Shown here one piece after another: positions 27,273 through 34,278 of a DNA stretch of 48,262 nt. The notes under the pieces were generated by a model. It was not told the DNA's origin. It saw only the letters and a program-made list of their open reading frames with translations, and searched no databases. The stretch spans positions 1 through 48,262 of the forward strand of contig JAAYHH010000086.1 of NCBI GenBank assembly GCA_012735435.1, in the 5' to 3' direction. The stretch's first letter is position 1. Each line of letters opens with the position of its first letter. Made by a program: the position numbers and the translations under genes. The DNA is from Bacillota bacterium. GTDB lineage: Bacteria > Bacillota > Limnochordia > DTU087.

Positions 27273-28706
27273 CTAATGCTGATGGACTATTTCGGCAACA
27301 GCATCTTGGATTTCTTGTACTTTCTCTTCTGATTCGGCCTCAACATACACCCGCAGGAGGGGTTCAGTTCCCGAAGGCCTAATTAGGAACCAGCTGTCAT
27401 CCTCTAGGACAAACTTGACTCCATCGATGTCGGTGATTCGAGCCACTTTCCGCCCAGCGACGGTCTCTGGAGGAGCTGCAGTCAAGTTTTTCAGCAGGCT
27501 GGTTTTCTTTTCGTCAGGATAACTTAAGTCAATGCGCCGGCTGACCGCAGGCCCCACATCGGCCATAATGCGGTTCAATATTGAGCTGAGGTTTTCTCCC
27601 CACACTGCCCGCATTTCAGCAACCAGCAAATTGGCTAGAACTCCATCCTTTTCCGGTATATGGCCGCCGATGCTGAGGCCGCCGCTTTCCTCTCCCCCGA
27701 TAATTACGGGTTTTTGGCGCATATGCTCACATATATACTTAAATCCCACCGGAGTCTCCAACACATTTAGACCGTACCTGGCAGCCAGCCTATCCACCAA
27801 GTGTGTTGTGGCCACCGTACGCACAACTTCCCCTTTGTACCTCCGCTGTTCCACCAAATGAACCAAAAGCAGGGACACCACTTGATTGGGAGTGATGTAC
27901 TGACCTGTGCTGTCAATGACCCCAAACCGGTCAGCATCTCCATCGGTGGCCAGTCCCAAGTGGCTGCCGCTTTCCTTGACCCGGTCTGCAAGGGGCACTA
28001 GCTGAGAAGCGGTAGGTTCAGGCATTCCGCCGCCAAACAGCGGATCTCGATTTCCACGGATTACCTCCACCTGGCAGCCGTTAGCCCTTAAAACCTCAGC
28101 TAGGTAATGGCGGCCGGATCCGTGCATCGGGTCACAGACTATTTTGAGACCGCTTTCCGCGATTGCTTTGAAATCAACCAAGCTGCTGAGGTGGTGAAAG
28201 TACTCCTCCCGAGGATCGATGATTTCCAGACGGCCTTCACTCTGGGCAGCTGATAGATCAACTGATTCTGCCCCCTCCGCCACCGGCACGCCGACTTTGC
28301 TTTCAATGGCTTTTGTTATATCAGTTCCGGCTGGTCCGCCGTATTCTGGTATGTATTTGATTCCATTGTATTCTGGGGGGTTGTGACTGGCGGTAAACAC
28401 TACAGCACCGGCTGTTCGGTGCAGAGTGACTGCATAGGCTATCACCGGAGTGGGCGCATCATCGGGAAGCATGTACACCTTAATCCCGTTGGCAATTAAT
28501 ACCTTCGCCGCTTCTTCGGCAAAGCGTTCCCCCAGAAACCTGGCGTCGTGGCCGACAACTATACCCCTTTCGGATTTGGAATTGGACAAGAGATAAGCGG
28601 CTATAGCCTGAACAACCAGACGCACATTTTCGAAAGTGAATGTGTCACACATAATTGCCCGCCAGCCGTCGGTACCGAATTTGATGTGTCTCGTTCTGCT
28701 TGCCAT
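27273..28706 (-). CDS. Phosphoglucomutase/phosphomannomutase (alpha-D-phosphohexomutase)
   Basis: 477 residues. Interconverts hexose 1- and 6-phosphates through a phosphoserine. All four family motifs are present: active serine S107 in TASHNP, metal loop DGDADR, sugar-binding GGEESGG and phosphate-binding RPSGTEP. FGTDGWRAI near the N-terminus is also typical. Whether glucose-, mannose- or glucosamine-phosphate is preferred cannot be decided; GEESGG favours glucose/mannose over GlmM. The ATG at 28706 has no ribosome site at the normal distance; a good AAAGGAGGG lies 44-52 bases upstream with a hairpin in between (28718-28748). It is 81 bases upstream of htrA. Confidence 0.93.
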   Translation of the reverse strand: MASRTRHIKFGTDGWRAIMCDTFTFENVRLVVQAIAAYLLSNSKSERGIVVGHDARFLGERFAEEAAKVLIANGIKVYMLPDDAPTPVIAYAVTLHRTAGAVVFTASHNPPEYNGIKYIPEYGGPAGTDITKAIESKVGVPVAEGAESVDLSAAQSEGRLEIIDPREEYFHHLSSLVDFKAIAESGLKIVCDPMHGSGRHYLAEVLRANGCQVEVIRGNRDPLFGGGMPEPTASQLVPLADRVKESGSHLGLATDGDADRFGVIDSTGQYITPNQVVSLLLVHLVEQRRYKGEVVRTVATTHLVDRLAARYGLNVLETPVGFKYICEHMRQKPVIIGGEESGGLSIGGHIPEKDGVLANLLVAEMRAVWGENLSSILNRIMADVGPAVSRRIDLSYPDEKKTSLLKNLTAAPPETVAGRKVARITDIDGVKFVLEDDSWFLIRPSGTEPLLRVYVEAESEEKVQEIQDAVAEIVHQH

Positions 28707-28717
28707 AAATTCTTAAA

Positions 28718-28759
28718 CCGCCCTAAAGCCTCCACGGGTTAAGGGCGGCTCCCTCCTTT
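28718..28759 (-). promoter_or_regulatory. Ribosome-site/hairpin element in front of the phosphohexomutase gene
   Basis: On the minus strand AAAGGAGGG (28759-28751) is followed at once by CCGCCCT...AGGGCGG (arms 28748-28742 and 28724-28718), a 7-bp stem whose loop holds a second GGAGG, then TTTAAGAATTT and the ATG. Folding the stem would bring the upstream ribosome site to about 13 bases from the start codon; otherwise the looped GGAGG is too far away. It may control translation. Confidence 0.4.
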
Positions 28760-28953
28760 CTATAGCTGTATATTTACCGAGATCCCATACTGCTTGCTGT
28801 ACCAGACCGCAAGGAACTCGAACAGATCACCCAATACTCAAGCATAGGGCCAATTCCCGCTAGTCTGCACTGACTCCTTTCCATTTCACCTGTATACTAA
28901 CCCTTCGTCCCCTCTTTCAACCCAAGGCTTTCAGGCCCAGGCCGATCCATGGA

Positions 28954-30006
28954 TTAGTAGCGGCTCTGCTTCTGCCGTCTCAGCAGGTAAATAAAGAACG
29001 GTGCCCCGGCTATGGCAGTAATGACTCCCACCGGCAGTTCTGCAGGGGCTAGGATTATTCTGGCCAGTGTATCGGCAATCACTAGAAAAATAGCACCTAC
29101 CAGGCCCGCTGCCGGCAGCAGAATGCGATGATCCGGTCCGGTAACTATTCTGACAGAGTGGGGAATAATAAGACCTACAAAACCGATGACACCGCTAACC
29201 GATACCGCTGCCGCTGCCATGAGGGAGCCGGCAATTAGGAGAACAGCCTTGACCCGTTCTACATTAACTCCGAGGTTCTGAGCTGTCTCCTCTCCTACCA
29301 GCAGAATGTTCAGCTCTCGGGAGTAAAAGAGCACTACCAGACCTCCTAAGACCAAATAGGGCAGGCTGGCCTTAACATGATTCCAACTTCTCCCCGAGAG
29401 ACTACCCATCATCCAATAGACGATTTCCGGCATTGACTGGTTGGCTACAACCATTAAAAAAGACACTATAGCTGAGAAAAAAGAACTGACAGCCACCCCT
29501 GCCAAAAGGAGCGTACCGATGGGCACCCGTCCGCCTACCCGAGCTATATTATATACCAAAAAAATCGTAAGTACCGCTCCCAGAAAGGCCAGTAAAGTTA
29601 CAATGGAAAGCCCAAAGTTGAAGTATTTAGTCCGCAGAAGTATTCCTATGGTGGCACCAACAGAGGCTCCCGCCGATACCCCGATGATATAAGGGTCAGC
29701 CATTGAATTCTGCAGCAGCCCCTGATACGTGGCACCGGCCATAGCCAGGCCTCCGCCGACAATCACTGCCAAGACGACGCGGGGCAGCCGCACCTGAAAG
29801 ACGATCATTCGGTGGGACATAGGCCAATTGTTCAGCCGATTGTCCATGCCAAGAAGGTGATGCAGGATCATCTCAGCCACCTCAACGGCAGCAATATCGG
29901 CTGGACCTACTGCAGCTGAAATGATGGCCGCCACGACTAGTAAGAGACTCAGAACCAGAATAGTGAGTGCCCATTTTTTCCCGCGACTGCTTGAGTCTAT
30001 TCTCAA
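28954..30006 (-). CDS. btuC: Vitamin B12 ABC transporter permease (FecCD family)
   Basis: 350 residues, about ten membrane helices. FecCD-family motifs are present: QVRLPRVVLAVIVGGGLAMAG, YQGLLQNSMADPYIIGVSAGAS and GVIGFVGLIIPHSVR with the coupling Gly-Asp region GPDHR. The family includes iron-siderophore permeases, but the cobalamin riboswitch and cobO in the same operon point to corrinoid import. The start is a TTG at 30006 with AAAGGGG eight bases upstream; it overlaps the cobO stop as TTGA, so translation is probably coupled. It is last in the btuF-btuD-cobO-btuC operon. Confidence 0.9.
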   Translation of the reverse strand: MRIDSSSRGKKWALTILVLSLLLVVAAIISAAVGPADIAAVEVAEMILHHLLGMDNRLNNWPMSHRMIVFQVRLPRVVLAVIVGGGLAMAGATYQGLLQNSMADPYIIGVSAGASVGATIGILLRTKYFNFGLSIVTLLAFLGAVLTIFLVYNIARVGGRVPIGTLLLAGVAVSSFFSAIVSFLMVVANQSMPEIVYWMMGSLSGRSWNHVKASLPYLVLGGLVVLFYSRELNILLVGEETAQNLGVNVERVKAVLLIAGSLMAAAAVSVSGVIGFVGLIIPHSVRIVTGPDHRILLPAAGLVGAIFLVIADTLARIILAPAELPVGVITAIAGAPFFIYLLRRQKQSRY

Positions 30007-30542
30007 TACTCGATCCCCTTTCGCACCTTTACACCTCGGTCGTAAGGGTGTCTAACACAGCACATTTCCGTCACCAGGTCCGCTGCGGCAATGAGCTCAG
30101 CCGGCATGTCCCTTCCTGTAAGGATTATCTCCACATGCTGCGGCCGCCTGCTTACAAGTTCCAGGACCTGCTGAAGCCCGATCAAGCCAACTTTGACGGC
30201 ATGGCTGATTTCATCTAGAATCACCACATCATAGCTTCCGCTTTGCACCACATGGGAAATCTCCGACCAGCCGGCTTGAGCTAGGGCCAGCTCCTCCCTT
30301 GTGGGCTCCCTGTTGATAATAAACTCCCCTGAGCCCAACTGGCTGATGGATAAGTCAGGCAACCACTGTGCGGCCAAGTGTTCTCCGGACTCCTGCCCTT
30401 TGATGAACTGGGCCATATAGACCTTGAGCCCCCGGCCCACAGCCCGCAGGGCCTGTCCCAAAGCAGCCGTTGTCTTTCCCTTGCCGTTCCCAGTATATAC
30501 CTGCACAAGACCAAAATCCAGATGATAGTCTGCTGATGCCAT
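30003..30542 (-). CDS. cobO: Cob(I)alamin adenosyltransferase, CobA/CobO/BtuR type
   Basis: 179 residues. Transfers the adenosyl group of ATP to cob(I)alamin to make coenzyme B12. P-loop GNGKGKTTAALG near the N-terminus, Walker B VVILDEI, and the family ending VRHPYDRGVKVRKGIEY. The start is ATG at 30542, with GGGAGG seven bases upstream; the open frame is six codons longer. It lies between btuD and btuC, overlapping btuC by four bases, so imported corrinoid is adenosylated by a product of the same transcript. Confidence 0.95.
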   Translation of the reverse strand: MASADYHLDFGLVQVYTGNGKGKTTAALGQALRAVGRGLKVYMAQFIKGQESGEHLAAQWLPDLSISQLGSGEFIINREPTREELALAQAGWSEISHVVQSGSYDVVILDEISHAVKVGLIGLQQVLELVSRRPQHVEIILTGRDMPAELIAAADLVTEMCCVRHPYDRGVKVRKGIEY

Positions 30543-30631
30543 GGAATCGCCTCCCAACAACTACCGACAGCTTCCCGGCGTATACTTCCTAAAGAAGCCG
30601 AAGAAGCACTGAACCCTTGGAAAAACCTCTT

Positions 30632-31423
30632 TCAATGGCGGCCGGGAACCAGCACTTGTACCTGGGGTTTGCCAGTCAAAGGATTGGGGTAGACAACAAC
30701 ATCTACCCCATATACACTTGCAAGGGTCTCCGCCTGGAGGACCTCCTCCGCAGACCCATCAGCTATGACTTTACCCTGAGCCAGCAAGAGCAGCTGATCA
30801 CAGTACTCAGCGGCCAAATCCAAGTCGTGGAGAACCACAATGGTAATCAGGCCCTTCTGGCTGGTTAACCGCCGAAGCAGCTGGAAAATCTCCACCTCGT
30901 GGTTGATATCCAAGGAGGCAGTGGGCTCATCCAAAAGCAGCACCTGGGGCTCTTGGGCCAAGGCTCTAGCCACAATCACCCTCTGCCTCTCTCCCCCAGA
31001 GAGTTCCGTCATGGGCCGCTCAGCGAGGGACAGGACATTAGTGGCCTCCATGGCTTTCTCGACAATCTCCCGATCTTGGTTCGACATGGCCTGAAAACGG
31101 CGCAGGTATGGGCTTCGCCCCATCTCCACAATGTCTCTGACGCTGAACTCAAAGTTGATCTGGGTTTCCTGGGGCACCACCGCCATGGTTCGGGCCAAGG
31201 TTCGGAGGGACCAAGAGGCGGTATCCTGACCGTCGATCAAGATGCGCCCTCGTTCCGGGACCAACAGCCTTGTGATTATTTTCAGAAGGGTGGTCTTGCC
31301 GGATCCGTTGGGCCCAATGATGCCCAGCATTTCCCCGGCCTTAACTTGGAAACTAACATCCTGTATGATGGACCGCTGGCCGTAACTGAAATTTACCTTT
31401 TCAACAACCAGTTCTTTAGCCAT
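30632..31423 (-). CDS. btuD: Vitamin B12 ABC transporter ATPase
   Basis: 263 residues. One ABC domain: Walker A GPNGSGKTT, Q-loop VVPQET, signature LSGGERQRV, Walker B VLLLDEPTASLD and H-loop VVLHDLD. It is of the FecE/BtuD class that energises cobalamin or siderophore import. I chose the ATG at 31423, with GGTGA eight bases upstream. A GTG at 31435 would add four residues but has no ribosome site. It starts 18 bases after btuF and is followed after 89 bases by cobO. Confidence 0.92.
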   Translation of the reverse strand: MAKELVVEKVNFSYGQRSIIQDVSFQVKAGEMLGIIGPNGSGKTTLLKIITRLLVPERGRILIDGQDTASWSLRTLARTMAVVPQETQINFEFSVRDIVEMGRSPYLRRFQAMSNQDREIVEKAMEATNVLSLAERPMTELSGGERQRVIVARALAQEPQVLLLDEPTASLDINHEVEIFQLLRRLTSQKGLITIVVLHDLDLAAEYCDQLLLLAQGKVIADGSAEEVLQAETLASVYGVDVVVYPNPLTGKPQVQVLVPGRH

Positions 31424-31441
31424 GGGAGCATTCACCGCTGC

Positions 31442-32356
31442 TTAAAATCGTTCAGGATGGAGTATTTTTGCCAGCTCCACCAGCGCGTCGGCAAGTCTCG
31501 GGGTTGTCCGCACGAAGGGTTCGGAATCTACTGTTACAACTCGGCCCTGCTTTACAGCCTTGACCGTCTGCCAGGCACTGCGGGCCATGACCTCATCCTC
31601 ATAGGGCCACGTGAGCAGGATTACATCCGGATCCCTTTCCACAACCAATTCGCTGCTGTATTCAACCCACGCACCGGGAGCATCGGCCGCCAAATAGCGC
31701 CCTCCAGCCAGTTCAATCAATTCCTGCATAAAGCTCCCTGGGCCGCAGGTCATCAAGGGCTCATTCCAAATCTCCACGAACACCAAGGGCCGCTCATCTT
31801 CAGAGAGATCTCCCAAGGTACCTTGTACATAACGGATTTTGTCCTTCATTTCCGCCACAACCTCCAGGGCCTTCTCCTGGGCTCCAGTGGCCTCTCCCAG
31901 AAGCAGCAGCGCGTCCATTAGTTCCGGGAGATTAGTCGGATTGATAGCGAGAACCGGGAGGCCCAGCTCGTCAAGTTTGGAGATGAAGGTCCTGACTACC
32001 TGAGCATCGCCGATAATAAGATCAGGCTCCAGCATCAAAATCTGTTCGTAATTCAAGTTCAGAGCATCGCCGATGATCGGCTTCTCTTGGGCTTCAGGAG
32101 GATAGTTGCTGTAATCGCTCACTCCCACCACTTTGTCCCCTAAACCCAGGGCATACAGGTTCTCGGTGATGCTCGGAGCCAGGGAAATCAATCTCTGCGG
32201 GGCTTTCTCCATCAGGATTTCCCTATCCAAGCCGTCAATTATAACTGCTGGGAAATCTGCAGCCCGCCCTGGGACAGTTCCCAACAGCATCAGGCAGATA
32301 AACAGGGCAAAAAAACCAGATAAGGGTCTAACCAATCTCCTATACGTAAGCTTCAT
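31442..32356 (-). CDS. btuF: Vitamin B12 ABC transporter substrate-binding protein
   Basis: 304 residues. Signal peptide (hydrophobic core about 12-28), with no lipobox cysteine seen, then a BtuF/FhuD-type fold: RLISLAPSITENLYALGLGD, VVGVSDYSNYPPEAQ, LEPDLIIGDAQ and the second-lobe LVFVEIWNEPLMTCGPGSF. The start is ATG at 32356 with AGAGGTG six bases upstream. First gene behind the cobalamin riboswitch and its terminator. As with the sugar-binding protein, the missing lipid anchor is odd for a monoderm. Confidence 0.9.
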   Translation of the reverse strand: MKLTYRRLVRPLSGFFALFICLMLLGTVPGRAADFPAVIIDGLDREILMEKAPQRLISLAPSITENLYALGLGDKVVGVSDYSNYPPEAQEKPIIGDALNLNYEQILMLEPDLIIGDAQVVRTFISKLDELGLPVLAINPTNLPELMDALLLLGEATGAQEKALEVVAEMKDKIRYVQGTLGDLSEDERPLVFVEIWNEPLMTCGPGSFMQELIELAGGRYLAADAPGAWVEYSSELVVERDPDVILLTWPYEDEVMARSAWQTVKAVKQGRVVTVDSEPFVRTTPRLADALVELAKILHPERF

Positions 32357-32398
32357 GCTGGTCACCTCTTGTCTTCACGGTTTTTCACTTAAGTACGC

Positions 32399-32430
32399 AA
32401 AAAAATCCTCTTCCCAGTCAGGTAAGAGGA
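32399..32430 (-). terminator. Riboswitch-controlled terminator before btuF
   Basis: TCCTCTT-(11-base loop)-AAGAGGA followed by seven T residues, 80 bases after the riboswitch aptamer and 43 bases before the btuF start. This is the expected expression platform: terminate when cobalamin is bound. Confidence 0.85.
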
Positions 32431-32510
32431 CTTAAGGTCAACCGGCGTGTAATCACCGTCAATACCGCCAAGTTCCCGTACACCATCCCCTTTCCGCGAA
32501 GGTTGCTGGT

Positions 32511-32689
32511 GAACCCCTTAGGCAGGTCTCCTGGCTACCGGATCATCACTTCGCCATAGCCTTCCCCGCAAGCTGCGAGTGGCTGATGACCATTCCCCGG
32601 CGACAGTGGCGCGACCGCGTGGTCACGAGCTATTTATTCTGCTCGCCCAACTTCCCTATTCTCCCCGGATGCGGGGCACCTAAGGGTTC
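32511..32689 (-). promoter_or_regulatory. Cobalamin riboswitch
   Basis: On the minus strand the conserved B12 box AGCCAGGAGACCTGCC lies at 32536-32521. Upstream are the GCGCCACTGT core (in CGGTCGCGCCACTGTCGCC, about 32620-32602), AATAGGGAAG (about 32662-32653) and TTAGGTGCC. The P1 stem closes the aptamer: GAACCCTTA (32689-32681) with TAAGGGGTTC (32520-32511), one bulged G. It controls btuF-btuD-cobO-btuC. The rest of the 466-base gap holds only small inverted repeats between nfo and the aptamer (GGGTCA/TGACCC at 32712-32728, GGCAG/CTGCC at 32752-32765); I could not identify a convincing promoter. Confidence 0.95.
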
Positions 32690-32822
32690 GTAATTCAATT
32701 GTTCACCAAAGGGGTCAATGAATGACCCTGCCTAGTCTCTTTGGACTATTCGGCAGTACACTGCCAAATCCTGCTTGAGCAGCCCATCCTTCCCACCCCT
32801 GGTCATTTAACTGCATTTAGGG

Positions 32823-33674
32823 CTACACCGCCCCTTTCCGCAGCTTCCGTACCTTTCGGATCTCCTCTCCGTACTCCTGATAATCATCCACGGGAGATTC
32901 CAAGATGAAGGGGAGCTCACTCAGTACTGGATGATTAACCACTGCCTGAACACCCTCCATACCCAAGGCTCCTTCTCCAATCTTGGCATGGCGGTCAATA
33001 TTGCTGCCTAATCCTTGTTTGGAATCATTTAGATGCATCATCTTCATGCGTTCCAAACCAAGGAGAGCATCAAGTTCGTCCAAAAACCCATCGATCCCTT
33101 GGGTATTGGTTAGATCATAGCCCGCGGCCAGCAAATGGCAGCTGTCAAGGCAGATACCCATCTTCTCAGGCCAGTCTAACCGAAGGAAAATCTCCCGCAG
33201 TTCCTGCAAGTCTCTGCCTATTTCCGTCCCGTGGCCGGCCATGGTCTCCAGCAGCAAAATAGGTTTCTCTTCATGATACCGCTCAAAGACAAAGGTTAGA
33301 GCATCGACAATTCGGTCAATACCTGCGTCGACCCCATCACCCAGGTGACTGCCGGGATGCAGCACCAGAAAGTCCACATCGGCAGCGGAAAAACGCTCCA
33401 GGTCTGCCAGCAGGGTTTCTTTTCCGAACTCATGAATGTCCGGACGGTTTGTGGCCAGATTTATGGTATACGGCATGTGGCCGACAACACACTTGATGTC
33501 CTCCTGCAGCCGGCGCTGGCGAAACTCCTTTATCTCCTCCTCCCCAATGTGCCGGGCCCTTCCGCCCCTGGGATTTCGGGTAAAAAACTGAAAAGCATTG
33601 CCGTCAATGGATTTCGTTAGTTCCACTGCAGCCGGCATGCCCTTTGCAATAGTAAGATGAGCACCAATAATCAT
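32823..33674 (-). CDS. nfo: Endonuclease IV (apurinic/apyrimidinic endonuclease)
   Basis: 283 residues. Zinc-dependent TIM-barrel AP endonuclease of base-excision repair. Family signatures are present in order: IGAHLTIAKG, LHPGSHLGDG, LLETMAGHGTEIG, GICLDSCHLLAAGYDL, HLNDSKQGLGSNIDRHAKIG, and ESPVDDYQEYGEEI. The zinc-ligand His, Glu and Asp residues in these motifs are retained. The ATG start has GGAGG only four bases upstream, a short but usable spacing. In sporulating Bacillota an Nfo homologue helps repair spore DNA during germination, which fits the divergent spore-protein-like neighbour at 33.8 kb, but that link is inference. Confidence 0.95.
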   Translation of the reverse strand: MIIGAHLTIAKGMPAAVELTKSIDGNAFQFFTRNPRGGRARHIGEEEIKEFRQRRLQEDIKCVVGHMPYTINLATNRPDIHEFGKETLLADLERFSAADVDFLVLHPGSHLGDGVDAGIDRIVDALTFVFERYHEEKPILLLETMAGHGTEIGRDLQELREIFLRLDWPEKMGICLDSCHLLAAGYDLTNTQGIDGFLDELDALLGLERMKMMHLNDSKQGLGSNIDRHAKIGEGALGMEGVQAVVNHPVLSELPFILESPVDDYQEYGEEIRKVRKLRKGAV

Positions 33675-33713
33675 TTTTCCTCCATAGATATCCAGGTGAG
33701 TAGCACTCTACCA

Positions 33714-33743
33714 GTATTGTATTCCATTCTTACCGCAATACTA
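33714..33743 (+). promoter_or_regulatory. Possible forespore (sigma-G/F-like) promoter
   Basis: GTATT (33714-33718), 18 bases, AATACTA (33737-33743). This approximates the sigma-G pattern GnATA-N17/18-CATACTA and lies about 57 bases before the TTG start of the Gln-rich gene. A sigma-A reading using the overlapping TATACT (-35 TTGTAT, 19-base spacer) is also possible. Confidence 0.35.
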
Positions 33744-33799
33744 TACTTGGGCAAACCCCCATGAGCTCAAACACCGGGGTCAAAAGGAGGCGCCATCAC

Positions 33800-34159
33800 T
33801 TGGCCAAAAGGAAACGGGAACAGCAGAATCAGCAAAACCAGCAGGTCTCCCAGCAGGCTCGACAAGCACAGCAGAATCGACAGGCACAGCAGGCTCAGCA
33901 GGGAGGTCTGCAGCAGATACAGTATGAGTTTGCCCAGCAGCTGACCGCACCCCAGAGTCAGCAGAACCAGCAGCAGGTTGCGATGCAGGCTCAGCAGCAG
34001 GCCCGACAGGCTCAGCAAGCCCGACAGAAAGCCAAGCAGCAGGCCCAGTATGAGTTCAGTCAACAGTTGACTGGGGCTCAGAATCAGAAACAGCAGAATC
34101 AGCAGATAAGCCAGATGGCACAGCAGAAAGCACAGCAAAGACCGCAAAACCAGTCGTAA
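33800..34159 (+). CDS. Gln-rich repeat protein, candidate gamma-type small acid-soluble spore protein
   Basis: 119 residues, 53 of them glutamine, rich in Ala, Arg, Lys and Asn, with no Cys or Trp. Two copies of an otherwise rare motif, QYEFAQQLT (41-49) and QYEFSQQLT (83-91), are exactly 42 residues apart, each followed by a Gln/Asn-rich segment. B. subtilis SspE, the gamma-type spore protein, is built the same way: TEFASET repeats followed by NAQQVRKQNQQ-like stretches cut by the GPR protease for amino acids at germination. The start is TTG at 33800 with AAAAGGAGG nine bases upstream; an ATG at 33761 in frame has no ribosome site. CAG-type codons dominate. The family assignment is by composition and layout, not proven homology. 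Confidence 0.6.
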   Translation: MAKRKREQQNQQNQQVSQQARQAQQNRQAQQAQQGGLQQIQYEFAQQLTAPQSQQNQQQVAMQAQQQARQAQQARQKAKQQAQYEFSQQLTGAQNQKQQNQQISQMAQQKAQQRPQNQS

Positions 34160-34218
34160 CGAGCCTTGCACTAGAGATCTAAGCTAAGAACCCGAACTCG
34201 CAGGAATGGTATCTCGAG

Positions 34219-34248
34219 AGCCGGAGAGCCCTGGCTTGCTCTCCGGCT
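34219..34248 (+). terminator. Terminator hairpin after the Gln-rich gene
   Basis: AGCCGGAGAGC-CCTGGCTT-GCTCTCCGGCT, a perfect 11-bp stem with an eight-base loop, then GCCCCTTGTT. The T tract is weak but the stem is strong; it ends about 30 bases before the next plus-strand start. Confidence 0.65.
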
Positions 34249-34278
34249 GCCCCTTGTTAGGAGGCCGCAGCTTTTCCT

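Noticed and set aside
30899-31921. Plus-strand open frame of 340 codons over btuD and btuF
   Set aside because: It is antisense to two genes with clear ABC-transporter motifs, has no ribosome site and shows no domain-like pattern.
33767-34171. Minus-strand open frame of 134 codons, rich in leucine, resembling a membrane protein
   Set aside because: It is the antisense reading of the CAG-rich Gln codons, which become CTG leucine codons. The plus strand has a good ribosome site and a motif repeat; the minus strand has neither.
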